Of a DNA stretch of 64,000 nucleotides, positions 12,060 to 23,719 are shown piece after piece. Under the pieces are notes generated by a model. The model did no database searches and had not been told where the DNA came from. It saw only the letters and a list, made by a program, of their open reading frames with translations. This DNA comes from Tubulanus polymorphus (taxonomy: Eukaryota; Nemertea; Palaeonemertea; Tubulaniformes; Tubulanidae). The translations under genes were made by a program, and so were the position numbers. The stretch lies in assembly GCF_964204645.1 (NCBI RefSeq), contig NC_134033.1, forward strand, positions 4,151,631 through 4,215,630. The letters run 5' to 3'. The stretch's first letter is position 1. Each line of letters starts with the position of its first letter.

Positions 12060-13036
12060 CATGTACATGTACCATGTACATGTAACCATCGATTTCAAAT
12101 TTGATTCATGCAACTGATTTCATGATGCTGTATTTTGTCGAGATACATTTGGAAAAGTGGCTTAATTACATCAGCAAACTGCAGAATTTCTTTTCTATTG
12201 CGTCTGGCAAATCCGGTAAAATCCACCGAATTACTCATTAATTCGTTTAATTTGTATTTATCTCGGATTTAGCTTTAACTCACAACTGTGCCACCGGGTC
12301 CGGCATGTTTATCCCCGTATCAACGCGGCGAACCATTCGTTTCGGGATTCGAACCCAACGGCAGAGTAGAAATTTTGAATTATTTCTGTTTAGGAAATTA
12401 AGGTTAGGTTAGGTTTAAGCTAAGTCGAACAGATGACGGACCCTAGTTATAGCAAACTGAAAAACAGTAGACTCAATCTTAACTCGAATCGATTGTGATC
12501 TCAGTGATTTGTGTTTGAATTTCCAATTAACGGAAATCAGATTGCCAACATTGAATGTAATGATTCCAATATTTGTTTTCGGAGTTTCAATGCTTATTCG
12601 ACTTGAAGAGATTCGAGTTACGAGTAATCTAACGATTTATCAGATATAAACAATCGAAAACATTTGCTTCATTGCATATTGGGTCATACAATCCACATCG
12701 TATCGTAACCCGCTTTAATCGCCTGAGACTAAAACCATTCTAGATTCTGTATTTAGACGCGAGACAAATATGAAAATTATTGAGAAATAACTAAAATTGT
12801 GGCTTTGTCACTTGACGCTCAATAACACAAAACTTTTGCAGGGATTTACTGAAACTGAAGTGTCCGTTCAAACTTTTAAATTGGCTTTAAGTGCAAAATA
12901 TAAAACCAATTCTAAACAACATTTGACCTGGTCCAGAGTTGATACGGGCAATTCGGCAGTATAGGAAGGTGGGCTAGACTATAACGGGCACCGAGGAGTC
13001 GAGTTAAGGTTTGTGAAAGGTTGCCAATATAAATAT
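12060..13036. other. Intergenic, no gene seen
   Basis: Starts with an ATGTACATGTAC-type palindromic microsatellite (12045-12090). The rest shows no coding signal. Confidence 0.35.
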
Positions 13037-15654
13037 ATATTTGAATGAAGTGTGGGTTTGACTATTTCACGGAATGGCTTCTTATTGTAATAATGTTATA
13101 AATGTGTAAGTCACCGGTTCCGGAGATTGTGGTTCTAAACAACGCAACAGATGTCGCCTTCGCTAATTTACACTTGTCGTAGAGTTTTCTCAGGAGACTC
13201 AGGAGATTAGCTCGGTGGGCACAGGACGGCGCTCCGGCCCACAGACTGATGGAGGTTAGAAACTGACTTTCACTGTGATGGTTATTGCGCTTTGCGTCCT
13301 GTCAGACGTCAACTTCGCTTACAAATCCTCAAGCTCGTGCCACTAATTTCCCTATTAACTGAATTACTGTAGAGATTGATTTAAAAGTTGAAATAATGTG
13401 CCTTTAACCGGTATCTGGCTGATGAATGGAGATGTCATTAACTTTAGCAAGCAGAGCCTCATCAGAAATGATTTTGTCCCAGAAACCGTTTTTACATTCG
13501 AATAAACTTTGTACAATTTTGAATAAAAGTCATGTAGGAATCAGGGTTTCAAATTGGTCACTTTATTTAAATCTGCAACAAGTGTAAATTACGAGTCTCC
13601 TTTATTTTAATAATTCTTGCTCAGTCACACGTATAAAAACAATAAACCAAATACAATACTTCGGAATAGTGAAGCTGATCTTTGAGTGAATACCTGGCTT
13701 AGTTGAATAAAAAGTTTTATAATCAGATTTATAATCTTTGGTTATAAATATATCCGAAAAATGACATCTGTTGCGTTTTCTAAGAACCACCCAGTAGAGT
13801 TTGGATGCTGTAACGACGCTTTGCTCATATGCTGGTGCTGTATAAGGACTTCTCTCCGCTGCTGGTTCAAGGTTCCGATAACGATATACATTTGACAATG
13901 TCGCGTTCCTCTAGGTAAGTGAAGTGTTTAGCGATTTGAAATAGTCAAAACCAAGATAGACACTTTCGAAATAATGCATTTATCTATAACCATTTCGAAT
14001 TCTCTTGAACTTCGAGTGTTTGGTGTGTTGACGAAACCCGTTATTTCGGTATTTCTATGAAAAGTTCTTAAACCCGACCTAAATTGCAGAAATCGAATCC
14101 TTTATTTCAAACACTTTATTTTCATTGAACACACACGCAATGAATTTCAGTATTTACACCTCGCATATCTTCAGGTATTCCACCTCCTCACAGCGTTATT
14201 CACTTATACTAGGACACCCTACAAAACAAATAGCATCAACATTTTAAAAATATGCAGGGCATATTTATGAAAAGGTGGTTGTGGTTGTTAGGCTTTAGAC
14301 ACGTCAGTGATACCTTTTCAACGTGTATTTCTAACTCAAATTCGTTTTAACAGTGTCTTAATCTCTAAACCTAACCCTAAGCAGAACGCCGTCCCCAAAT
14401 ATGTGGAACTGTATCACGAAACGGCCTAGATAGTGGAAGGCTATGGAGGGAGACGTGTTCGCGCCGGTGGAGGGAGACTCCGACTATTTCGTGTTCACTC
14501 AAGGAACAACTCGAAAAAACTTTGTATCAATTGCATCAAGCTTCACTTCAATGTATTTTACTGTTTTTACACGTGTGACTGAGCAAGAACAATAAGAGAA
14601 TAAGTAATTTACACTTGTCGCAGATTCAACCAAAATTACAAACTTAAAACAGAACACAATAACATGATATGATTTATTTTTCACTTAAAGATAACAATGA
14701 AATAAAGAATGCCGAGTTAACATCAATAAGTGAGGGTGCAGTCACAGCGCTCACAGGCTGTAACAACTTTGGACCAAGCCAAGTGGTTTCCGCAATGGTT
14801 TCCACGATAATGTTATTCAAAATCTGCCATCATTTTTCCAAGAACCAGGAAGGGCCATCACAAAATAGCTATGTCTTCATTCATTCGGCTCGGAGAAAGC
14901 GGTTCCTGAACTTCGCTGAAAAAGCTGAAACACTGAAAAGCTGAAACGCTGAATTAAAAACGCTGAAATTTCAGGGAATTTCCGAAAAACGCCGAAATTT
15001 CAGGGAATTCCCGAAAAACGCTGAAATCGTGCTAGGTACCGACAATACACGTTTTGAAATTCTTTCCGGGCCGGTGTCCGCTTCCGAGTCCTGAACCGTC
15101 TTTTAGACTCTTCCCTCGGTTACAGAGACATGCCTTGAGGTCGTCGTCATGTTCGACTTGATCGATTGCGGATTGCGTGGATTGTTAGATGTGTTTTTTG
15201 TTTTATGCGCATATACCGGTACGATCTAATAATGAAATTATCACTTCATTTGAATAAATTCTTAATTACAGTAATATTAATTCTCAATATTTTTTCTTAT
15301 ATTTGGTGATTTCTTCCAACTTATCATTGCCAAGTCTCATACAAAAGTAGTAGCTGAATGAAAGTACAGCTAGTAAGGCTGAACCTGATAACCCAAATTA
15401 AGTGCTATCATGGAACTTATGACTACTTTGATTCTATTTTGGTGTGAATAAAGGTTCAACCGTCATAGTATACTGTACTTAGCATTACTACGATTGGGTG
15501 CCATATTTCTACAATCTCTTCAAGGAAGGAGTCTTGGAGTGTCTTTCGTTCCCGGGTGGGCATCCTCGCTTGCCAGGAGACCAGTATCGCTCCCAAACTC
15601 GCTTCCACCTGCCCCCTGGCCTCACGACGCGCGATTTCATTACCGGCGTTTTAG

Positions 15655-15785
15655 CGAATGACGTCATATATCAACACGCGACAATACTTCCGTTTTCGCT
15701 ACGTGTTCGCTGATTGGTCCATTTACCGGGAAATTCCATAGATGCCAAATGTCGTTTGTAACAAGCGCTGTGATTGGCCCGACCT
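15655..15785. promoter_or_regulatory. Promoter-like cluster: CRE plus two CCAAT boxes
   Basis: A palindromic ATGACGTCAT CRE site at about 15660 is followed by two inverted CCAAT boxes (GATTGGTCC at about 15714, GATTGGCCC at about 15773). The spacing resembles a CpG-type animal promoter, but no adjacent gene is identified. Confidence 0.3.
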
Positions 15786-17000
15786 GATTCTGGTCGGCTA
15801 GTGACGACTCGAGGTCAAACGGTTCGGAGAACAGCTTTAGTGTAGTGGGTTCGAATCCCTTGACAGGTGAAGATGCCGGGTAGGGTACGGGGTAAAACCT
15901 GGTTTACTTTCTCTGTCTACTTGCTGGAGACTACTATCTGCAATGTATTGCAAGTTTTTGATTTGTCTGGCTTATGAGAGTCGAACAACGTTTTCCCATA
16001 CACAGGCTTGGCTTTAGTACTAGATGAAGGCTAGGCACTGCACATTGTGGATTGACTGGAACTCTAAACTCATAAAATTAAACGAGTCAACAAGAAAGAT
16101 CCAATAATTTGACGTTTGTCTAATTATATTATTTAACAGCTTAAAATAATACTTAACACATTCTACAAGAATACACAAAAGAAATCAGTTCTTACATTAT
16201 ATCAGAATCAATAGTTCGCTTAACTCGGGCTTGAATTCTGGTTCCATTGCTTTATATTCTAATGAAATTCACTAGCATACCTTAGAATATTGCTTAGCTT
16301 AAGATAAAAAATTTGGTACCAGGAAAACGGGGAAGTAAAGTGGGTGTACTGTACATCCCCAATTGACTTATTTCTCTCTGGTTGAATCAAGTTATTACTG
16401 AAATAGCATTCGAATAGCCATTTTGTTTTTAAAAATTGTGTCGTTCAGCTATCCTGCTGCAAATTTCGCAGTTCAAGTTAACTAGTGCCATCTGATTTCT
16501 CAGTATCTCAAATTTGCACATTCTTAGCCCGAGTCTAAAAATAGAAAAAAAGTGCATTTAAAGTAGGAAATAAAAGAATAGTGGCTAACACACTCTGGAG
16601 ATATAGCCTATGGGGTGGGCCTAGTTTGAAAGCACTGAGGTCCGAGGGAACAGCACTTACTAAATAAATACTGAAATCAAACTTACAAAACACCCAATAC
16701 TTGAGATGATGTACTTGACAAGAAGTGTGTCCAGCTGAGCAAATCAACTTTGTCTATGACTCCTCCTTTTATAGATACCGTAGTAGTCTAAAAATAAGAA
16801 TCGGTACATTTTTCTAACAGTTGGTATGTCATTTAAAAAAAAACAACCTATTATTAACACAGCAAATAAATTACAGTTGTTGAATGGTTTGCCCGATTTA
16901 GATTAATTGGTTGACGCTATATAGTATGACCTATAAGTAGGGGCCTACTGCATGTCATTGGCGTCAATCCATTCCATTCCACGGTGAATTAAAAAGAAAT

Positions 17001-17312
17001 TTAGTTAGATCCCTTTTGTTCAAAAGCTGCATCATTTATATAACTAGCTGTCAAATTTAATTTACCTCCTTCATAGAATACCATAGTCCGTCGCCCATCA
17101 ACGTGTTGACAAAAGAAAAGTTGCTTATAATCCTGTTTTATACATGAACGATAGAAGTAAACCATATTCTTGGAATATTGAGCATAGTGTTTAAGTTGGC
17201 TTGCACGGTTTGTGAATGGGTTTTCCTCATCATGCTGCCTGTATGCATTAAAAATCCGGATTTCAAGCGAATTAATTTGTTCAACAAGTTGCCCTCTAGA
17301 AGTATACTCCAC
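17001..17312 (-). CDS. Hypothetical 103-aa ORF inside inverted-repeat element
   Basis: I do not recognise this product. The frame starts with ATG next to the inner inverted-repeat arm and has normal amino-acid composition (QLVEQINSLEIRIFNAYRQH, later CIKQDYKQLFFCQHVDGRR). It may be a captured host exon or a transposon-borne gene. No promoter evidence. Confidence 0.25.
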   Translation of the reverse strand: MEYTSRGQLVEQINSLEIRIFNAYRQHDEENPFTNRASQLKHYAQYSKNMVYFYRSCIKQDYKQLFFCQHVDGRRTMVFYEGGKLNLTASYINDAAFEQKGSN

Positions 17313-17990
17313 ACATACTGCCCATGCATGTCTCTGTAACCGAAGGTGGAGACTAAAAGACGGTTCAGGACTCAGCAGCGGACACCGGCCCGGAAATTAT
17401 TTCAAAACTTGTATTGTCGGTACCTAGCACGATTTCAGCGTTTTTCGGAAATTCCCTGAAATTTCGGCGTTTTTCGGAAATTCCCTGAAATTTCAGCGTT
17501 TTTATTTCAGCGATTCAGCGTTTCAGTGTTTCAGCTTTTTCAGCGAAGTTCAGGAACCGCGGAGAAAGTACAGTCAACATCGCTTAAGTCTTCTTTAGTT
17601 GGGAGAATCGTTAAGATGATGACTTACCGAAAGAACGTATTACAAATTACTCCAGAGAATTGTAATTAGAAATACTGATGTAGTGTGATGATTATCTGAT
17701 AATGACTTAAGCGAGGTTGAGTGTGTAGTGGCAAGGTGTTAGGTCTGGTAAACGAGGGGATCATCTGTTGGTCGGAAATTGAAAAAACCATTTTAGTAAA
17801 AAAGTCTATTTCTGTCATGAATTCGCCGGTGGGCCGGAGCGCCGTCCTGTGCCCACCGAGCTTACCTCCTCGGTCTCCTGAGAAAACTATACGACAAGTG
17901 TAAATTAAGCGAAGTAACTCACACATTTATAACATTATTACAATACGAAGCCGTTCCGTGAAATAGTCAAACCCGAACTTCATACCACTC

Positions 17991-18560
17991 GTCATAACCG
18001 GATTAATCGTCCTTGACCGATCAGAGATTACATTCATAATTCCAGGCAAGCAGACGATCGAAACTAATTTGAATCAATGATTTAGGACAAAATTGCGATC
18101 TATATTTAATAATAGCGACCACCTTCCCAAGCCTATAGCTCGACTACTCTCAGGTGCTGTATAAATGTCTCGGACGATTGAACCGGTTACAAGTTGAATT
18201 TACAAGTAATATTTCATTGTCCAGTTTTATGGAATAAGTTTCTTTTATCTGATAAATGGTTTTACATAGGACTCCTCTTAACTCAAATTTGTCAAAACCG
18301 GCAAGTGGAATTATCATTTCAAACTTTAATACAGATTTAGAACCATTACAACAAAAGAATAATCAAGAATATCAATCAGGTTTTTCTAACACCTCAAACA
18401 TTTAACACTGGTCAGAAATTAATTCGAGTTAAGAGGAATGTTAGGAGTCTAATGTATCTGAAATTGCTGTAACGAGGACCAATCTGTTTGATAGATAGGC
18501 TTAAACCCGACCTAACCTAAGTTTCCTATACGAAAAACTGTTAGAAATTCTACTCACCAA
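17991..18560. other. No feature seen
   Basis: Sequence between the inverted-repeat element and the exon-like blocks; no coding or repeat signal noted. Confidence 0.3.
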
Positions 18561-18561
18561 T

Positions 18562-19190
18562 TCATGGATTACTTCGATCAGTCTTCTGTTTGTTACTTAG
18601 AAGATATGACATCCAAACATGCTACAGCACCGAGCTCTGTTGGTCCAGGTTGGTAAAGTCCAGCACGCAGACAGCAATCGGGTCTGGAGTAATCGAGGAA
18701 TGTCTGTATTCCAAATATGCATTTGTTGATTTAGTCCGCAGCAGGTATTGACAGCAAACAGGTCCCGAGTAAGAGAAGAAGGCCTGAAGTCCACTGTGTA
18801 TTTGTTGATTAAGTCCAGCACGCAATGACAGCAATCAGAGGAAGTAGAGCTTCTCTGAAAAAAACGTAATGATCACCGTTATGATTTTTAATTTGACTCC
18901 ATACAATCCGTTATATCCAGTATTAAAAAACCTACAAATCTACTCACCACCAATTCAATTCTGTGTGGAGAATCATAGATTATTTTGAAAACAGCGTTGG
19001 TTTAGTCAGCCCCGCGGTATTGGAAGCAATGAGGTCCTCAATGAGGAATGGCTGATCTGAAAAAGAAAACAATTTCATATTTTACAGGTTTCAATTCTGA
19101 CTGATGAATCAATATTCAAATAAAGAAGCCCGAGCCCTTTTAGCTTATAGATTTACAAAATCCCGTTTAAGATTCAACTCACCTAACCTC
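18562..19190 (-). ncRNA. Series of exon-like blocks, possibly non-coding transcript
   Basis: On the minus strand, blocks are bounded by pyrimidine-rich acceptors (TTTTTTCAG at about 18855, TTTTTCAG at about 19062) and donors of the form GAATTGGTGAGTAG (18558 and 18950 areas), plus GTGAGTTG at about 19180. Internal sequence repeats a GATTGCTGTC...GTGCTGGACTT motif. The frames are poorly conserved and Cys/Leu-rich, so a long non-coding RNA or a decayed gene is more likely than a protein. Confidence 0.3.
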
Positions 19191-19689
19191 ACGTAAGGAC
19201 TGGACATATATGCGCGTGTATAGTGAATTCAACGTATGTTACGAATGAATCATCAGAATTGGTTCAATTCAAATCCAACACGTATTACATGATTTTAAAA
19301 ACCGAGGACAATAACAGGACGCAATATGAACTGAGTTTGTCATAATGCGGTTCAATGGACACGAGAACCACTGGCTACAAAATACCACTGAACTACAAAC
19401 GCGTGGTTCTATGATAATACGTACCACACCCTCTGTACTATTCTAACAAACTCAAAAATATTCATTTCAAATACAATGAATAAGAAGTGGACCAGTGGGT
19501 ATCAATAATTCATTAGCTGGATTCATTAGCATCGGTCAAATATAAGAAGTGGACCAGTCCTCATTAGAATGCACAAGAAATATCTTAGAACATTTCGCAC
19601 TACATTTCAAAAAATCAAATATCCATTGTGTATGAATTGTCGCTGAATTCGAAGAAAAATCTTAGAACTATTAGCGATAGACTGTTAAC

Positions 19690-20515
19690 TAATGCCAGAT
19701 CTAGCTCATTCCCAGACCTAGCTCATTATCAGACCTAGCTCATTCTCAGAACTAGATCATTCCCGCCAGACCTAGCTCATTCCCAGACCTAGCTCATTCC
19801 CAGACCTAGCTCATTCCCAGACCTAGCTCATTATCAGACCTAGCTCATTCTCAGAACTAGATCATTCCCAGACCTAGCTCATTCCCAGACCTAGCTCATT
19901 CCCAGGCCTAGCTCATTCCCAGACCTAGCTCATTCCCAGACCTAGCTCATTCCCACCACACCTAGCTCATTATCAGACCTAGCTCATTATCAGACCTAGC
20001 TCATTATCAGACCTAGCTCATTCCCGCCAGACCTGGCTCATTATCAGACCTAGCTCATTCCCGACGGACCTAACTCATTCCCAGACCTAGCTCATTCCCG
20101 CCAGACCTAGCTCATTATCAGACCTAGCTCATTCCCGCCAGACCTAGCTCATTATCAGACCAAGCTCATTCCTAGACCTAGTTCATTCTCAGACCTAGCT
20201 CATTCTCAGACCTAGCTCATTCCCGCCAGACCTAGCTCATTATCAGACCTAGTTCATTCTCAGACCTAGCTCATTCTGAGACCTAGCTCATTCCCGCCAG
20301 ACCTAGCTCATTATCAGACCTAGTTCATTCTCAGACCTAGCTCATTCTGAGACCTAGCTCATTCCCGACGGACCTAGCTCATTATCGGACCTAGCTCATT
20401 CCCGTCAGACCTAGCTCATTATCGGACCTAGCTCATTCCCGCCAGACCTAGCTCATTATCAGACCTAGTTCATTCTCAGACCTAGCTCATTCTTAGACCT
20501 AGCTCATCCCGCCAG
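19690..20515. repeat. Minisatellite of 17-21 bp units
   Basis: Over 40 copies of CAGACCTAGCTCATTC-type units, with variants ending CC, TC, TAT and CCGC. They show higher-order patterns such as CCCGCCAGACCTAGCTCATTA repeated. Confidence 0.95.
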
Positions 20516-21261
20516 CCCACGAATTGTCATCGCGGGACAAAACGAAAAAATTCCGTTTTATCGCGAAAATGAACCCACAACATTTCGGTTTTTACTGACA
20601 GCCATCATCAGGAATCTGTTAGAAATAAAGAGATGTTGCGCACGTAATGTCGCGCTAGAGAGTCGCCATATACGTAAACAAAAAAAAAGAAGATAACCAC
20701 AGTATTTACGAACGTTCTTAGTTAAGTTCGACTCCCAGAGTAAAGATCAGTATTTCGATACATGGATTGTCAATGTTCGAACTCAGTATGCTCGCGTTCC
20801 CAGCGGTACATGCAGTTCTCAATGTTCTCTGGCGGTTCTCAATGAAAGTTCTGTTCTGATTGGTGTAATAGGCCAAAAACACCGGGGTGCCTTTTGCTCA
20901 AAAGTTGATTACATTTAACCAATGGATAGTCAGGCGTCCCGAGGAATTTTCATAGGGGGTTCAAATTAGCATCGATCCAGCATCCGAGCACAATGTCTGG
21001 TGTTTAGTGGACATCCCCCTCAGTTTACTGGCCCCGGAATGTTCTCTCTCCTCTCCGATGACGAACTAATGAGAAATACACGTCTTGTCTTTCGTAAATT
21101 TGTATTTATTGATATCAGTCAGTATCGGGAGTCCTTTGAATGCAAACTGCTGGCTGCTGAACACCGAAATCTTGGTAATCCAAATCTACAAAAAAAAAAT
21201 CAATTGAAAATCAACATACCGGTACGTGAACTGAACAGAGCAAGGCGCATCTTTGAACGAT
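20516..21261. other. Intergenic, possible transposon remnant
   Basis: An 89-aa frame at 21000-21269 (FRKFVFIDISQYRESFECK) resembles the degenerate N-terminal region of transposase-like proteins, but not enough for a family call. It lies directly before the GC-rich palindromic element, so it could be an internal part of the same transposon. Confidence 0.3.
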
Positions 21262-21579
21262 GGGCGTAGGTCGACCTTGCGATGCGACGCGATCGTCGCG
21301 TTGCGTCACAAGTGGCTGCACAAGTCGGTTGCGACGCGATTGTCAGCGACCGTGTGCGACTAGTTGCTCTCCAGTCGCAAGAGCGCGTTGATCGGTTGCG
21401 ATGGTCGCGTCGCGTCGCAGAAAGTAGAACATGTGCGACTGACTCATTGCGACTGGCGTTGCTGGCAGTCGCAACCCGTCGTTGGCAGTCGCAAGGTAGC
21501 GTAGGTCGGTTGGTCGCTGGCGGTTGCAGTAAGTCGCGTCGCAGTGAGTCGCAAGCCGTCGCAAGGCCGACCTACGCCC
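21262..21579. mobile_element. GC-rich palindromic MITE
   Basis: Left end GGGCGTAGGTCGACCTTGCG and right end CGCAAGGCCGACCTACGCCC are inverted repeats. The interior is filled with GTCGCAA / TTGCGAC words that can fold into a long hairpin. A third half-end (GGGCGTAGGTCGGTCG) follows at 21594, perhaps a nested or truncated copy. Confidence 0.7.
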
Positions 21580-21627
21580 GGCTTTAGATAGCTGGGCGTA
21601 GGTCGGTCGTATTTGGCGGCGTAGTAA

Positions 21628-21886
21628 TTAAGAATGGTATTTCCATCGAAATTGTGTTAAATCGGGTGGTAGATTTCTGACGGATCCCTGTAAGATCCGC
21701 CAACACTCACTCCAGCCGGTAGTACGGCCGATGACGTCGTAATTGAAGATGGACTTGACCTTGACCTCGATGACGCCGTCTGCGGGTACGTTCTTCATGA
21801 TGAAGAACGCGCCGTATTTGGCGCGTTCGGTCGTTCGCCACGCCTCTTCTCCCGGCCATCGGTAATTCACTTCGTAAATGGCATTT
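21628..21886 (-). CDS. Expansin-like protein, last exon
   Basis: After the acceptor TTATCTTTAG the frame reads NAIYEVNYRWPGEEAW, then KYGAFFIMKNVPADGVIEVK, and ends in a stop at 21628. With the upstream exon it resembles the C-terminal carbohydrate-binding half of expansin-like proteins (an RGNIQYRF strand, later W...YG.FF and a final G-rich strand). Splicing from 22422-22597 is in phase (AG/A). Function, wall-polysaccharide loosening or binding, is inferred from the family. Identification is moderate because no database comparison was possible. Confidence 0.5.
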
Positions 21887-22421
21887 CTAAAGATAAAAAG
21901 AAAACTGACTTGAAAATTTATTGACGTCTTGAAGAATAACCCACATATTGCTCGATATTGTCGACAACGAATGATATACTATGAATGATATATTATCAAG
22001 GATCAAAAAAGTTATTTCTAATTTGAATATATCGACAATATTGAACGCCAACCAGTCCAGCCCCAATATCAATGACGTAGTACACACATCCACTCCCACA
22101 ATATCCCGATTACCATTAAAATTCGCTATCATAAAGTTCATCTTAGTTCTATAACCAATGCAATAACTTAAGGCTAGTCTCAAGATTTAGGAACACTTGT
22201 ACTCAAGGTACGATGCGCAACTGATCCCGGAACGCCCCAAAACTTTTGTTGTAAAAATCTTCTTTCTTTGAATATGCTTCTACGTAAAAAATAAAACGCA
22301 CAGTTATATGAAGAAAAGTCTATTTTCTAACTGCTTCGGATTACTCCTAAAACTCCATCATCAAAGAAACTAAAAACAAAAATGCTTCTACGTGCATCCC
22401 TCGGAAGAACTATTTCCATAC

Positions 22422-22597
22422 CTGTAATTGTGAAATGTTAATTGCGTCCAGAATTTGTTTTTTTCGGTGAATCGGTACTGTATGTTACCGCGAACAGGAC
22501 ACGGCACCATTTTCCACGAATTCGGGATCCAGCCCGACGGAAGCTGCATCGCGATATCGAAACCACCTTCAACAAAAACGAAATAAACATCATCGAT
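22422..22597 (-). CDS. Expansin-like protein, internal exon
   Basis: Bounded by acceptor GGTTTTATAG and donor TTACAG/GTATGG. It encodes DVYFVFVEGGFDIAMQLPSG, then WKMVPCPVRGNIQYRF, the conserved VPC...G.I.YRF segment of expansin-type proteins. Upstream exons, on the minus strand, should lie to the right; the LTR element and viral insertion occupy that side, so the gene is split by a very long intron or truncated. Confidence 0.55.
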
Positions 22598-23163
22598 CTA
22601 TAAAACCAGGGACGTCTCATTACATTTCCCTGATAAAACCAACGAGGGATTTCTGGTTAATTTTATGGGCCCAAGAGACCGGTTCCGTAGTCAGGACTTC
22701 AGACCAAAAGTGGTCATAACCCTTTGGTGCCCAACCGTTTTTCCCTCAAAAGGTCTTTTGTGCCCAAGGTATATGGCCGATGCAATTAAACAACGAGCTA
22801 GGATACTACTAAAATCATCATAACTTTTTAAATTATGAAGATAGACAGATAATCTTTACACCAAATGAAAGGTAACTTTCACAGCTATCAGATAATGCAG
22901 AATAACATATTCCATATATATGATTACCCCAAAAATAATGACAAATCACACCTCATAAAAATTTTTAAACTTCATGAAGAAAATACAATATTTTTTGGCA
23001 AAAGTATATCTAAATGTCAAATAAAGAAACAAATCACACAAAATGGTATATTTCCTAAGTTATATCCAAAAATCAAGCCATTTCCTCAATAAAGAAAAGG
23101 GTTAAACCTTAACACTGGTCTTAAATTATTAGATTGGCTATAGAATTAAGTTTGTCTTGGAAC
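22598..23163. other. AT-rich flank of the LTR element
   Basis: From about 22780 base composition becomes AT-rich like the viral element. A 75-aa Lys/Ile/Asn-rich frame at 22865-23092 has no recognisable domain. It may be part of the viral element left of the LTR insertion, but no viral terminus motif (AGTAATAGGGG) is visible here. Confidence 0.3.
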
Positions 23164-23719
23164 TGTTGTGGAGTTGCTTTCGGTTCTCCAACAATGTTGC
23201 GGGGTTGAATTTCTCAACCAATTGTTGTGGGGGCCACGTTGCGTTCTCCCCTCGTGTTGTCGTTGTTGGTTCCGATTAATCCGATAAGTGATATCCCTCT
23301 GACTCCAGAATAATAACAACTCATCTCGTGGGTCTACGTTCTTTCTTTATTTTCCCGCACAATTCTTATTCCTTCCTACAGCTCGTATTTTTAGGCTTCT
23401 TCGCCACTCTCGCATCTCTCTTCCCCTTACTGTGCTGACCCTCCCTTTTAATCTTATTTCATGTTACTCGTGACGTATACTTCTACATATGTTATACGTC
23501 ACGAGTTTATTACTTGTTTACTTCCTAGCCATACCAGAGCTCAAGGCTGCCGCTATAACCAGCAACCCTGCGCAGATACTCACGTCACTTTCACCTATCT
23601 TCTATTCAGTGTCTTGTGTGCGACGTAAGCATCTACGTAGGTTGTTTACTAACTTCAGCCACTGCCCTGAACTCTGGCTTCCCTCCCTCTATGCAAACTA
23701 CTAATTTATCACCCCAATA
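23164..23719. repeat. Left LTR
   Basis: Nearly identical to 26660-27217. Contains a CGTGACGTATAC...GTATAACGTCACG-like inverted motif near 23470-23505. Confidence 0.8.

Larger units (their letters stand above)
13040..17990. mobile_element. Nested inverted-repeat element
   Basis: Outer arms 13040-13247 and 17831-17990 are reverse complements with few differences; both contain GGTGGGCACAGGACGGCGCT or its complement. Inner arms 14890-15145 and 17325-17570 are also reverse complements, sharing GCGTTTTTCGGAAATTCCCT-type repeats and a CGGGCCGGTGTCCGC block. A third short inverted pair is 13575-13645 and 14555-14630. The arrangement fits a foldback-type or composite transposon with captured DNA. No transposase is seen, and the class is unknown. 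Confidence 0.65.

Noticed and set aside
13602-13898. 98-codon minus-strand frame with tyrosines
   Set aside because: Could be a captured exon, but lies in an inverted-repeat element and has no identifiable domain.
22865-23092. 75-codon AT-rich frame as a viral gene
   Set aside because: Biased composition alone explains it; no motif or start element.
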